From: Helicoverpa zea
Taxonomy: Eukaryota > Arthropoda > Insecta > Lepidoptera > Noctuidae
Assembly: GCF_022581195.2 (NCBI RefSeq)
Contig: NC_061461.1
Location: 6,386,001-6,450,000, forward strand
DNA length: 64,000 nt
Direction: 5' to 3'
Positions 1-11,969 of this stretch are shown piece by piece; positions within the stretch are counted from its first letter, which is position 1, and each line of letters opens with the position of its first letter. A model generated the notes under the pieces. That model made no database searches and was not told the origin of the DNA. It was given only the letters and a program-made list of their open reading frames with translations. The translations under genes and the position numbers were made by a program.

Positions 1-1447
1 ACAAAGTTTAACAGTTTATGATAAACTCTAAGTCTAAATTGCAAAGTTTATAAACTGGTTGCAGTCCAAATTGCCAAGCTTATGATTAAACTGCTGTCTA
101 ACTTGTGATAATGTCACGGTAGATAAGTAAGATTGAAGTCTAGATTTAAAATTCAATTTTGAACGCAGGTGCTGATAGTGAAATTGATTATTCGAAAATA
201 TACACGCTATGTTTACCTTTTCTTTAAATAATTTAAATTTACCTTCGCTATAAAGCGACTACATCTTTATATAGAGCAATAAATTTGTGCATCTATTTTA
301 GGAAAATATATGTAAAAATCCCTGCTAGAATAAGTTAGGACGAGGGACTGATACATCCGTACCCAAGTAGCCGGATATCGTTGAAAGGCTCTCTAATAAA
401 TAAGGTCACAATCCTACAGACACCGGAAAGTCTTTCATTTCGTTTACTTGCCAAGGGACGAATGAGGATGAAACTGATTTCCATCCGTACAGGAATTAAC
501 TAGACCCCCGATTAATTATGTCATTTGACAAAGGAGACGCGCGTGTAATGTTTAATGAGGAACATAATTATGAGACAGCGGCACCTGTCTCAAAGGGGAA
601 GATTATTCAAGGAAGTTACTCAATATCATAACTTAGAATCTACAAAACTGGGGAAAAATTATAGCAGCCCGGCTAGTGATGTAAAATATAAATAAAAAAG
701 TTATATCACTTGGAAATATCGCTGCATTTTTAATTTACCGCTTTAACTTTACTAAATTGATCCTTATTTACAGACTTTTTAACGACAAAACTTTTACGAG
801 TGAAGTTCAGTTTTGTTCAAATAATTTCATATAAAAAACTTGAAGACAAGAGTTATCGGAGACAAAGTTCGTGGCACCTAAGAAAGTTTTCATATCCAAT
901 TTCGAATGTTCCAAATACTAGAATATGCACGTGATCATTGTATGAAACTACAAGTTCTAATTTCGACGTACCTGTACGAACTTATTAGTTTCGAAACCAA
1001 TCTCAGCGAACTTCGGAATGTAATAAGATAACCGTAAGATAATTGTTTGCTGGTGCAAAATGCAGTATTAACATCAGACGAGAAGTGAAGTTAGTGGAGT
1101 TTTGGAAATATATAGCTAATGTACTTATTTATTTATTTTATTTTATTGATAAGGTACCGATACAGATAACAGGTTATACAACTTAGTTCACTAACTGATC
1201 GATCACCCCACATAATTAACGATTGGGTCATGAAGCATAAAAGAAAGCTCAAACTAGTGCATGACTTTCTAGAGGTATACATATAAAGTGTATGTAGAAA
1301 GTCGAAAGCATGCACTTTAGTAAGGGGTTTAGTAAGTAAGGGGGTGTTTTTCAGAAAACTTGACCCTAGCAAAATCGGCCTGTCCCACACCTTCAAACAT
1401 TTTTATTTTGATTTTTTTATATGGCACGTGTGAAAGTGAGTTTTTGA
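1..1447. other. Unassigned AT-rich sequence
   Basis: No coding region or element boundary is recognised. The first 110 bases hold a weak imperfect repeat of AAGTTTAT/AAACT-type words. The only strong local structure is the hairpin listed separately. Confidence 0.5.
1257..1315. repeat. Short imperfect hairpin
   Basis: Arms GTGCAT plus GACTTTCTA (1257-1271) pair with TAGAAAGTC and ATGCAC (1295-1315), with a bulge in the right arm and further pairing of TACAT with ATGTA inside. It may be a MITE remnant or a chance foldback. No TSD was seen. Confidence 0.4.
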
Positions 1448-1822
1448 TAAAGAAGACGGATCACAATCCATACAAAATTGCCCCACGTCCTATAACAATG
1501 TAACGTATCTCAAAAAAAAAGATAAAAATGTAAAAAAAAAATGTGGCATACTCTCTAACTTCTTTTTTTTACACCTTCATACGAAAAAAATGCTTTAAAA
1601 ATTGTTCAGGCGCTGTTATGAAAATATCGTTCATAAGACTATTTATTGACCATTTTTTAAAATCATGTTTTTGTTTGATAGGGTATACCTCACAGGTGGT
1701 CCCATAATCATCAGGTCAGGACCTGATGATGGAAACCCTGAGAAATCTAGGGCAACTTTTGAAAGTTGTGGGCATGCGCAGGATAAAAACTTGTCAATGA
1801 GGTGTATGTCTGATAACACTAT

Positions 1823-2062
1823 GCAACAGTGAAGGTTTGGAGCTGATCTGATGATGGAGACGAAAGAAGGTCGAGGTAACTCAACAACTGAATGTGTAAA
1901 CTACCGTGTGTTTGGGCTTTTATTATTTGTATTGAATAGACCTTTGCAACAGTGAAAGTTTGGAGCTGATCTGATGATGGAGACCAGAGAAGGTTGAGGG
2001 AATCGACAACTGAATATGTTAACTACCTCGTGTTTGGTCGTCTATTATTCGTATTGATGTGA
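1823..2062. repeat. Two-copy tandem repeat, period about 122 bp
   Basis: Two imperfect copies begin at GCAACAGTGAA (1823 and 1945) and share TTTGGAGCTGATCTGATGA, ACTGAAT, TAACTACC and GTGTTTGG words. The repeat lies in the part of the left arm that has no counterpart in the right arm of the palindromic element, so it arose in one arm or was lost from the other. Confidence 0.75.
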
Positions 2063-2704
2063 ACTTTCCACTAATGCGGATAGTAAAAACTATACTTGTC
2101 AGTGAAAAGCCAAAAATAAAAAAACTTTTTACAAAAAAATAAAACCGACTCCCAAAACACTGAAAAGCAAAAAAAAAATATTCTTAGATGCATCGGCCTA
2201 GAAGTTAGTGTCTAATGGATGTAGGTACCTAAGTTTATTTAGCCTACGACTTATATGCCGACATAGATATAATATTACTAAACAAGATTGCGCACGCTCA
2301 AAATATATATTTACGAAAATGAACTCTATTCTAACGCAATAAGGTACTAAATTGGTTGCATAATACACAGAGGCAAATCCGAGCCGAGAGGGATAGTTCG
2401 AACGGAGGCTGTTTGTCTCTTTCTAACACCTTGCCAGCATAAAAAAATGTTGTGATCAAAAGTTTTGTCTTCCCAAAAACAATTGAATCACTTATATTTT
2501 TATCTTATTTTAACAATTGTAAGTCAACAAATTAATAACAATCGCATTAATTTATTCGTATTTATTATTAAAACATAAACAACATAAATTTTTATTTTGC
2601 TTTTTTTTATTTTCTAGCGGTAACCCTGAACATTCTTGGCGCGTAATCAGCATTTAAAATTTTGTTTATATTTTTTTTGTATTAAATCAATTTAAACTAT
2701 TAAA

Positions 2705-2944
2705 ATGGTGAAAAAGTGTTGCGTTTCTACTTGCAAAAGTAAATCCTATGGTGGTTGCAATATATCGTTCCACAGGTTAGCTAATAATAACATTTTCGTA
2801 AACCAAACAACTAGGGTGCCCATGAATTCTTGTAACGAGTCAAAATATGGGTGATGGATTTTAAAACTGTTGTACTATTGTTATAGTTTCCCAAAAAATG
2901 AAGAAAGGCGACATAAATGGCTCAGCAGTCTATATATGAAGTAG
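2705..2944 (+). pseudogene. Truncated two-exon THAP-domain ORF inside the palindromic element
   Basis: Exon 1 (2705-2775) starts at ATG. A GT-AG intron (2776-2886, GTTAGC...TTATAG) joins exon 2 (2887-2944) in frame, giving 42 residues. The peptide begins MVKKCCVSTCKSKS and continues ISFHSFPKNEERRHKWLSS. That shows the N-terminal half of a THAP zinc-binding DNA domain: the first Cys pair (C-x3-C), the FHxFP motif split by the intron, and the conserved Trp. The second zinc pair (Cys and His) and the C-terminal AVPTIF-type end are absent because a TAG stop follows MK. In P-type transposases and THAP9 proteins this domain binds the transposon ends. This copy cannot fold a complete zinc site and is a relic. 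Its preserved splice frame suggests it is either recent or repeatedly copied. Confidence 0.6.
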
Positions 2945-3542
2945 AAATACAAAAAAAACAGTCTTCACTTCGAATCTTCCTGCTTTTATACTGCTAATTT
3001 CCGCTAATTATTAAAAGCCTTTATTAGTATCTTAAGGTCACAAACTGCGTAAGTTAAAACTTCAATACTAATCTGTGTTTAATAATCTTAGCAAATTCGG
3101 ATTTGTCTCACATAGCTTAATCTCATAGTCACCCTATTAGAAAGGGACAGACAGCCTCCGTACTAACTATTTCACTCGGCTCGTTTTTTGGGTTAATATG
3201 CGCAGTCCTGTTTACTAATATTATGTCTATGTATGCCGATGCACCTAAGAATAGTTTTTTTTTTTACTTTTTAGTGTTTTTGGGAGTCGGTTTTTTTTTT
3301 TTTAAAAAGTTTTTTTTTTTGGCTTTTCAGTAACAAGCATAGTTGTCACTATCCGCATTAGTGGAAAGTTTTTCGTATGTCATTTATATATATGTCATTT
3401 ACATTTATAGTCATTTTTTTCGTATGAAGGTGTAAAAAAAGAAGTTAGAGAGTATGCCATATTTTTTTAATCATTTTTATCTTTTTTTTGAGATACGTTA
3501 CATTGTTATAGGACGTGGGGCAATTTTGATCCATCTTCTTTA

Positions 3543-5270
3543 GGTATATATTTTAATGTACAATTAAATCAATATGTAGCATAAAAAGTGGATAGTTATT
3601 TTTATATTTAAAATAAACCTAAAGAGGACGTATAACTATCGTGTGTCCCATGGCGCTCTTGGAGATTTCAAATACATCTTACTTCTAAAATATTCGTTTT
3701 TGGGTATGTTTGAGTTTTTGAACTTAGTCTCTGTATTTCTAAAAACGTATTTTTAATTTTTATGCCATAAATTTATTGTTATTTTAAGAAATATCATTAT
3801 TTTAATGTTGTCCTACGAAAATCATTGTTCCGGAAAATCCGGTTTCGTCACGGTGAATTTTATATCGTACTCAAGACAAAATCTACTAATTTGTGTTTTT
3901 TCTACCTTCTTGGCAACTTTATGACCGTATTAGGATTCCGCCATTGCCGTTTTAAAGTCAGTTAAGGCTAAAACTGTGACGACAATGTTGGTATCATCGG
4001 CGCGCAAAATTTTTGTTCCGGATAGTCGCAGTATTTAAAAGGTTAATAAATTGTTTTCTTAACTCTATAACACTGTATATAACATAAACAACTCATCATT
4101 ATTAGATTAGTAAGGCTAAAACAAGGTTTTTTAAATAAATATTAGTTATTTTCAATTTTAAAAGTCTCGTGAGATGAAAACGTCACCTCCTGTGCGTCAC
4201 GTTACATACTACCGGAACAAAATCGTAACGATCTTGAATTGTAAAGCTTAGTGTACAATTAAATAATTTATGGGAGCGTGCTGTCCGCGCGTGTGGTAGG
4301 TATCAAACGAAAAGGCTTACATTTAATCGGTTTTGTTTATATATGTGTGTGTAAAGGTTTATATCTAAAAATTTAGTGAGTTAATACTTTATTCTTTGTA
4401 ATTGTGTTTTGAAATCGGCAGTGTGGACATTGCTCAAATTATTCTTATCCATCACGAAATTTTCATAATAGTCACTGTCCCATATTCTGGATATTACAAA
4501 AATGGTTTAAAAATATATATTTTTCATTTTATAGCGTTTATTTTGGCATCATAGTATTTTGTTAGTATCTAAAATTTCTCACTAGGCTTGATTTTGGAAA
4601 TTGTAGCGGGTATCATTAGTAATGACAACTTTTCTAGTAAGATGTGTCCAAGAAGTGACGAAAGTGAAATTATTTAGCTGATTATTTAATAATCTTATAG
4701 AATTATGTTATCGTTTTGTTTGTTTTTAAAAGATTTTAAGTATATCTTTATGCCACCATAAGTTGATTTCGTTTTAATACTTGTTTATTTTATTTCTAAT
4801 TAGTTATATTTTGTGACGTTCAGGAATACTATGCATCATACACTGACAGAAAACCTTTAATATTTCTTAAAATCATATTATAATTTTAATTTAAAATGCA
4901 GATTTAGCTAGTTAACAATATATTCTTTAATATTAGAGTAAATAAAATAGAATTCACGAAATAAAAAAAAAATATTTCCTGTGCGTCACAGGGTATTCTT
5001 TTCTGAAAATCACCCAAGGGAATTTTGTGAATTCCAGGATCCAGGCTACACGTGAAACCGTGAGAAGAGATCGTAGATTAAATAAAATTAAGACTAATCC
5101 TCACAGTTTGTAACTTGTTAAACTTCTACTACCCGTGTAAAGCGTGATAAGAGTGTATTAAAACTGCTGAGTGCGCATCTTGCAGTTAACTCCGGCGTCA
5201 GCTTGCCATCTGGCGGTAATCTTTTACCGCACAACACATTACCAAGCAACAAGACAAAAGTATTAAGTAT
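3543..5270. other. Unassigned AT-rich sequence with recurrent words
   Basis: No gene is recognised. CCTGTGCGTCAC occurs at about 4190 and 4979, and TTGTTCCGG occurs at about 3825 and 4013. This hints at an old unidentified repeat, but no boundary or coding content could be defined. Confidence 0.4.
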
Positions 5271-5397
5271 GAAACCTGGACTATAAAGTCTGAAATCACC
5301 AACTCGCATTGAGCGAGCGTGGTGATTAATGCACAATCCTTCTCCAAGTGAGAGGAGGCCTGTGCCCAGTAGTGGGAAGATAAAAAGGCTGTAACAG
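5271..5397 (+). mobile_element. 5'-truncated SINE (tail type B)
   Basis: This matches the 3' half of the 11970-12267 SINE. The shared blocks are GAAACCTGGACTATAAAGTC, CACCAAC.CGCATTGAGC, GGTGATTAATGC, AGAGGAGGCCTGTGCCCAG and AAAAAGGCTGTAACAG. The tRNA-like head with the Pol III boxes is missing, so it is a dead 3' fragment. Confidence 0.8.
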
Positions 5398-5938
5398 ATT
5401 AAGTATTTTACATACATTAAACTTCTTCAGTTTTTGTTATAAAAAGTTCAATACAAGTTTCCGCAAGATGTTCAGCTTGCAAAGACAAAACCAATCATTT
5501 ACATCACATGCTTTTTATTATCAAAAAATCTACTACGTAACCTAAAATCATCCCCCAATTCCTATTACAAAATGACCCACGCAGTGACTGCCACTATGAC
5601 GTCATACATGCATGCGTAGGCAATAGCAATTAATAAATCCTCTATCCAGTTATTCAGGTTACTAGATGTATTAGGCATTTTGACAGCACGTAACTCTATA
5701 ACACTGATAGTGGAAACCGCGGCCATAACGCTAGTCATTATGATGAATTGATGATGACGAGAGAAGCCTCAATTTTCCACCTGTGGCGGGCTCTGAATAC
5801 GTAAAGCAATGACTTTCTGTTAATATTAATTCGATATGACTGTTAATTTACATATGGCTATGAATATCTTTTGACGGTAGTATTTTTACTTTATTGAGAG
5901 GATTTTTTTTTTTCAAATGTAACAACTTTTACATAGAT
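5398..5938. other. Unassigned sequence
   Basis: No coding or repeat boundary is recognised between the two SINE insertions. Confidence 0.4.
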
Positions 5939-5953
5939 AGGAATGTTTGAGGA

Positions 5954-6350
5954 ACGTCGTGGTGGCCTAGAACGTCGTGGTGGCCTAGTGGGTAAAGGGC
6001 CAACCTCAAGTATGAGGGCGCAGGTTCGATCCCAGGTCAGGCAAGTACCAATGCAACTTTTCTAAGTTTGTATGTACTTTCTAAGTATATCTTAGACACC
6101 AATGACTGTGTTTCGGATGGCACGTTAAACTGTAGGTCCCGGCTGTCATTGAACATCCTTGGCAGTCGTTACGGGTAGTCGGAAGCCAGTAAGTCTGACA
6201 CCAGTCTAACCAAGGGGTATCGGGTTGCCCGGGTAACTGGGTTGAGGAGGTCAGATAGGCAGTCGCTTCTTGTAAAGCACTGGTACTCAGCTGAATCCGG
6301 TTAGACTGGAAGCTGACCCCAACATAGTTGGGAAAAAGGCTTGGAGGATG
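5954..6350 (+). mobile_element. Near full-length tRNA-headed SINE (tail type A)
   Basis: The element has a tRNA-like head with Pol III boxes, a body ending AACATAGTTGGGAAAAAGG, and a GGATGA tail. It is flanked by perfect 15-bp target duplications AGGAATGTTTGAGGA at 5939-5953 and 6351-6365. The first 17 bases of the head (ACGTCGTGGTGGCCTAG) occur twice in tandem, at 5954-5970 and 5972-5988. This is the same family as 46910-47294. It resembles the abundant noctuid SINEs of the HaSE type, a family name given from memory. Confidence 0.9.
5981..6033 (+). promoter_or_regulatory. Internal Pol III promoter (boxes A and B) of the SINE
   Basis: The A-box-like TGGCCTAGTGGGTAAAGG begins at 5981, and the B box GGTTCGATCCC is at 6023-6033. 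Spacing and sequence fit a tRNA-derived type 2 Pol III promoter. Confidence 0.75.
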
Positions 6351-6365
6351 AGGAATGTTTGAGGA

Positions 6366-7505
6366 GTTAGTACCAAGACTATACATACAACATAAATACC
6401 TAAAATAAGCCCTTGGTGAAGCTTACTCCTCCACATTTTATTACTTAAGTATACATAAGTCTCAAAATTTCGTTTATTAGCAAGCATCAAAAGAAAGAAA
6501 ATTAAAACTTCTTCTTAAGTTCTTAATGCATTCGCAGAGGAACGCAAATATTTTATCACATACGTACAATAGAAACGTTACTTTTTTTGATAAATTACGC
6601 CTTTCTTCTATTCCGTGCCATTTATTTCCATTCTAAGATATAACGCTTGTCTAAGAAAGTGCTGAGTCTTTGGATAAATCTTTCTTGGCCAGAACCTAAA
6701 AGGATTTTGTCCTAGTTGGCCGAGTTTCCGTGTAACGATTAGACTCCACCATGTTTATGTAAGTAAAACATTATGTTGCTCTCTGTAACGCTTACCTTCG
6801 TGAGATCTAAAACAGTGGTTTTTGCCAAAAAAAGAAATACATTTTGTTCGTAAACACAAAGGCTTATAGTTCGTAAATAACGGATTATTAAATGAAAAAA
6901 AAAAACAAGAAAAAGGGTTTCAAATTTTTCGCTAAGAAAGCTTCGTTTAAAAATTACGCTGTTGTTAGCCCTTTAGATATCACAGAAGTAGGTACTTTAG
7001 ATCTGAAGATATTTGAAATCGTCGCAACACTGTTTATTCCCAATCCCTATAGGCCTGTTTCAACCTGTTTTTTGTAATCTTAAAAATGTTGTGAAACCCA
7101 GCATAATCATATTTTTATTGAATTTAATATATTGTATTCCCTTGTGTATGAAATATAAAACGTGTTATCTTTTTATACGGTAGCAGATATTAAATTTCTT
7201 ATGAAAATGTTTCAGCCTCAATAAAGTGGCGAAATATGACAGTTTCATAAAAGTCTTTTAAATTTTTAATTAAGGTATAGCAAAGGGCAAAAGTTTTAAA
7301 CGCGTGAAGCAATTTCTTCAAGAGATAGGTACTTATTTCTTTTTGTTTTGGTGTATAGTTAGAAACTACTGCTATTACTTCCATATGAGACTTCAGTGTA
7401 GGTATATCTAGTAGCTTTGCAATATGTAGGTATATCTCTACATAATGTAAGTACCTACGACCTACGTACATAACGTGTTTTTTAAATAAATAACAAAAAA
7501 CATAC
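6366..7505. other. Unassigned AT-rich sequence
   Basis: No gene is recognised. The 61-codon Lys-rich reading frame at 6892-7077 shows no family motif or splice context and is treated as chance. Confidence 0.4.
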
Positions 7506-7515
7506 TAATAATAAC

Positions 7516-8236
7516 AATAGCCCCGCAGGGCATCTGAGGCGGATGACGGGGAGTAGCGACCCCGCGGGGCTATATATCCGAGTGCTCCAGGGAGAGTATA
7601 CTGTCCCCCATCTCCGGCTTGCCGGAGTGAAGCATGACGGGGGATAGGTCTCCCGCCTCTTGGCTTGCCTTTATCGGCCGGTCAGAGTGGAGTCGCTAGA
7701 GCAGGGTTAACAGCCCACTCGGAGGGTAGGTGCCTCGTGGTAAGTGACGAGTGGGCCGGTGATGCTGGACCCACAGGGAGCGCGTGATCTGCGTTTAAAG
7801 TCCGCCGAGGTATCCTCACCCTTCAGCCGCTCATGTACCTGTTGCCCCCTTGTTGCGATTTAGCGACTGATTCCCGGGGGCCCAGTAAGTGAGTTGGCGA
7901 GTCTCCACCTGCCATTTTTACGTGTATTTACTACATTGTTATCGGCAGGTGCCATAGTTCCCGTAGTTTCCCCATTCCTAGTCCACTAGCATCCCATCAC
8001 AATAGCCCAAGTAGTTTTCATCCATAGTTAGCAATAGTTTAGCACAGAACCGGGGATTGTCCTTGGGTACATTTCTATAGTGTATACAGGGATAATCGTC
8101 GGTTTTGTGTCACCATTTCATTAAAGTTGTCTCAAAAGGGCTTCAGCGTGTTGGCTTCGGCCCCACGTTCGCCTCCCAAAAATCCGGGACTCTATAGTCC
8201 CGAGGTCTGGTAGAGACATACAAGATAACAATAACG
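7516..8236 (+). mobile_element. GC-rich non-autonomous retroposon
   Basis: This GC-rich block begins GCCCCGCAGGGC and ends GACATACAAGATAACAATAACG. It is flanked by a 10-bp direct repeat TAATAATAAC at 7506-7515 and 8237-8246. Its base composition contrasts sharply with the AT-rich flanks. No reverse-transcriptase reading frame is present. A short A-rich tail after GGTAGAGA and a target duplication suggest a LINE-mobilised non-autonomous element or a LINE end (RTE/R1-like is possible). The family is not identified. Several self-complementary GC stretches (CCCCGCAGGG near the start, GGGACTATAGTCCC-like near 8187) suggest a structured RNA. Confidence 0.6.
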
Positions 8237-8246
8237 TAATAATAAC

Positions 8247-8655
8247 GGGTGCTAATAGTTTGCAGCACACATTCATATTATATGAATCGATGCTTGTATT
8301 TTAATCATTATTGCATCATTGTAAAATATAACTAAAACAATTAATGCCTACAGAGCGCAGTAGGTAGATGTTTCATGACCACATTAGATAAAATTGCTGT
8401 CTCGTTTATTTATTGTCACCGTGTTGCTTCCTGAAACCCTTATCATGATGTAGCAAAACTTTATTAGTTTCGTTAGGTCGAAAATATGGTTTCCGTCATC
8501 CAATGTCACACAAGAAATAGTTCTATGCTTAGTAAGGAACTTATCTTCCTTCAGACGTGTAGTGAAACCGACCTTACTGTTCTACTGTGGGATTATGGCA
8601 CAATCTAATATTCAATTGCCTAATCCAACTGTTTAAATTGTCATAGAATAATATG
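8247..8655. other. Unassigned sequence
   Basis: No feature is recognised. Confidence 0.4.
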
Positions 8656-8663
8656 TATAATAA

Positions 8664-8910
8664 TGTCGGGACACCTTTTTCACACACGGTCGGTTAGCCC
8701 CATGGTAAGTTATTTATTAACTTGTGTTATGGGTGCTAACACAACTGATAAACTACATATATACATATTTATAAATACATATCATAACACCCAGACCACG
8801 GCCAACAAGCATGCTCATCACACAAATATCGACCGAACCGGGAATCGAACCCGGGACCTCAGGTTCGGCGGTCCGGCATGATGACCATTGCGCCATCGAG
8901 GTCGTCAATA
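8664..8910 (-). mobile_element. tRNA-headed SINE, second family
   Basis: On the minus strand the 5' end reads GACGACCTCGATGGCGCAA. The B box GGTTCGATTCC follows within CCCGGGTTCGATTCCCGG, and the unrelated tail ends near the GGTGTCCCGACA complement. An 8-bp direct repeat TATAATAA flanks it (8656-8663 and 8911-8918). The head resembles a tRNA, but it continues into a SINE body and does not form a clean cloverleaf, so it is not called as a tRNA gene. The head differs from that of the 5954 family. Confidence 0.7.
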
Positions 8911-8918
8911 TATAATAA

Positions 8919-11900
8919 CGACGTGAACAGACTTTTGCGAATGTGATATACCTCCGACAAAATGCCAATGAGTTTTACGAGGAAGCGTGTGAGCGTAAAA
9001 TGGAAAACGTTTACATTAAGAGGGTAAACGACACACATAAAAGAAACTAGATTACTTACGTATGCACGTATATCTAACTCGTTTATTTTAAAACAGATTG
9101 TTACAAAGGGTGAGCTTTTGGCGTTGTTGTTTTATCTTATACCTTGTTTGTTACAAAGCTGATATTTCCGCAAGTATAATATGGGTACGTTTAATATGCG
9201 TTTACGGATATTACTTTTTGTACGAAACAGGTTTTTTAGAGGGTGCAGATTGAGAAAGCATGCAAGTATTGATATGTCATTTGAGAATATGTGGTACCTA
9301 ATAATCATTAAACAAACCATATTAGTTCGTAAACAAATTAGGTAGTAATTTATTCATTTAACTAACTTAATAACTTTGTCATTTACAACATTCCTAAAGA
9401 TTTCTTACCTTTTCAGTACCTTCAATAAAATGTCTTCATTTAATAAAATTACTTTTACTTAATTTAATCAGCGTTTCAGCTAGCAATATTTACTTTGTGA
9501 GGAAGTCGACTAGAGCAAGGTCGTCCATTTTTTTACATTACGTTCAGATATTGAATAAATGAGGTTCTCTTTGCTCACGCCTCTGAAATGAAAGTCATCT
9601 CCCTGGGCGGTTGATTTCTATAATATCTAAGAAAATAAGGCAATATTACAAAAATTAAAAAAAATCGAAGTCCTGTCTGTACCTACCTACTCAATATGAA
9701 AGCTAATGAAAAACCTCATTAAAATAACATAGGTAAAGACTACATATTTGGTAAAAGTCATAGTTAGGTATTTTCTGTCTGGAAAATATATACAGATAAC
9801 ACTTTTCGGGGTTGTTCATTTATTTGTCGAATCCTTGAACAGCCAAAAATACACAACGAGGGAAATGAATTGTGCAAGCTATGAAATTACAATCAATTAA
9901 TTATATAATTTTATTTTATTGTTATTCATGCGAAAGTGTTATTAAAACAAACATTTTACCACGGTTAAATTGCTGATAATTTATTAGTATTCAACATTCA
10001 AGTATCGGCAAACAATTACAAAAGTTACGTGTTAATGCTCTGCTCTGAGTTTATTTCAACAACCAAATATTTTTTATAGATAATGGAGCTTTCAGAAAAC
10101 GTCCTAAAATTACTGATTCAAACTGAATCTCCAGGAAAGCTATTAGGCCAAAGAATTTATTACGGGCTTGGCTTAGATGCTACCTAAATCAACTAGCTAA
10201 TTTAAATGCGTCTCACGACTTTCTACAATATTCATTGAGATGAAAATTGCCTCGAGTAATCCAAGATCAAAAGCCGTACCATGGCCTCGTTTTTACTATT
10301 TACTGTACATATAACTACTGTGAGAGTATGACATAATTACAAAGCAAGCATAATTGCATTTCTGCTTTAACTGTTCTTGATAGCAGCCGAAAGCTTAAAG
10401 GCTTATAGGCACAAATGTGGGTCAACAGAAATGTATGGTATCAGCGACATTTTGCCGAACAATATACAGGAAGACCCTGTCTTTAAGCCTCCCATACACA
10501 ATGGCCGATATTACGCCGATACCTTTGTCCAATTCAATTTGCAAAGGTATTGAAGTCATTCGACCATCGCATCGCCAAATAGAATGATGGTCGATTAGCA
10601 ATTAATGTTGCTACGTACTTACGGACCAGCTTACGAGTATAAGATAGATCCTCCGAGTGTATTCCCGTGAATAGATGACTTCACAGGCAGTCATAACTTA
10701 TTTGCCGAGCTGATGTAGGTACTCTGGCAAGTAACTTCAGATTTTCAATTTCAAAAGTATTTCATAGGTCATAGGGCATTATCCTTCTGATTATTAAGTT
10801 GATAAAAAATCACATTTGAAACGACATAAAAGAAGACTCAAATCATAAAAATGTACTTTCATTTAATATCATACCGTCTTATTAAAATATGTTCTGAATA
10901 CTTACCTCAGATAAGGCGTTTCAATGAAACTGTTAGAATTCAGAGTCCGTTTAGCAGTACTTCATCTTTCTTACGTGCACCAGCATTTTAATCATGCTGG
11001 CATGCATTCAACAGTACCCGAAATCAGGCCATTGTGAGCGACGAACTTTAGTTTCCAAATTGGATTCTATTATTCACAAAATTACTCGGAACCGTCATCA
11101 GGGTAAATTATTTTAGTATGGGGATGATATTAACCGTTACTTTAATCTGAAACTTTGTTTAGTACTATGCCAACCCGTGTTTACCGCTTAAACTTTTGTT
11201 GACTTAAGCTGGTTATGTAATTCGGCTTTGAACAAGTTTGTCAAAGGATTATGATTTCAAATATTGGTTTGGTATTGTCTGTAATCAAGGGCCACAGATA
11301 CAAATATTATTTGCTCTGAAAGCGGACGAATGGAATTAGAACAAGTTCGATCATGGACGTATATGTATGATGAAAATCGATGCCAATATTGAATCGGTTG
11401 ACAAACTTGTAATAAAACCAGTATCCCGAACATTCAATTTAGGTACAAGGTCCCAGAAAGGAAAAAGTTCCTAAAACAACAAACAAACTTTTCATTTTAG
11501 GCAATCTGTGGCAGGCTGCATCGGTTGCTGTGGTGTTGACTTTACGGAAATTGGAAACGTTTCCCAGTTTATTTCACTCATAAAAGTATATCCTACGGCA
11601 AATAAGGCATACAGTATGTCGGCTCAGTTATTGAACATTATGTGCATACATTAGATTTTAGTTAAGGATGTAATTGTAATAAAATAACTCTGTTACACAA
11701 ATTGTCCCTAAATTCGGCTCTTTTCAGTGTCGTATATTCCAGTGAGTTACAGCGAAATGATGATGTCAGCCGAGCAATAAATAATAAAAAAATAAAGGCA
11801 AAATCGAAAAACGGTTGTATTAAAATATAAAATAAATCTTTGAAGTTGACATTTCTATTACTACTAACAAAAGGGAGTAATAAATAAAAATCACAGCTAA

Positions 11901-11960
11901 GTCTGGAACTTCTTAGACTTTCAAAACTTAGCAAGTTTATTTGATAAAAACATGGCACAG
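8919..11960. other. Unassigned AT-rich sequence (about 3 kb)
   Basis: No exon, repeat boundary, tandem array or inverted repeat could be supported. Short ORFs here show no motif. Confidence 0.4.
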
Positions 11961-11969
11961 TTACTCAAA

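Larger units (their letters stand above)
1448..3542 (+). mobile_element. Long-TIR palindromic DNA transposon with a THAP-domain remnant
   Basis: The two halves are inverted copies. The outer arms (about 1448-1592 and 3408-3542) share the GCCCCACGTCC and ACTCTCTAACTTC words in opposite orientation. A second matched block (about 2066-2210 against 3234-3372) shares AACCGACTCCCA and the CCGCATTAGTGGAAAG words. Matching continues with gaps to GAGCCGAG...GGAGGCTGT (about 2385-2420 against 3145-3185). The terminal inverted repeats are therefore several hundred bases long. The left arm has about 470 extra bases (1593-2065). The unmatched centre holds a truncated THAP-type exon pair. THAP domains start P-element-type transposases, so a P-like or other THAP transposon is likely. 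No clear target duplication was seen, and most of the transposase is missing. Confidence 0.65.

Noticed and set aside
8830..8910. tRNA-like sequence on the minus strand with a perfect T arm
   Set aside because: It continues into a SINE body with a flanking direct repeat, and the acceptor stem does not close, so it is a SINE head and not a tRNA gene.
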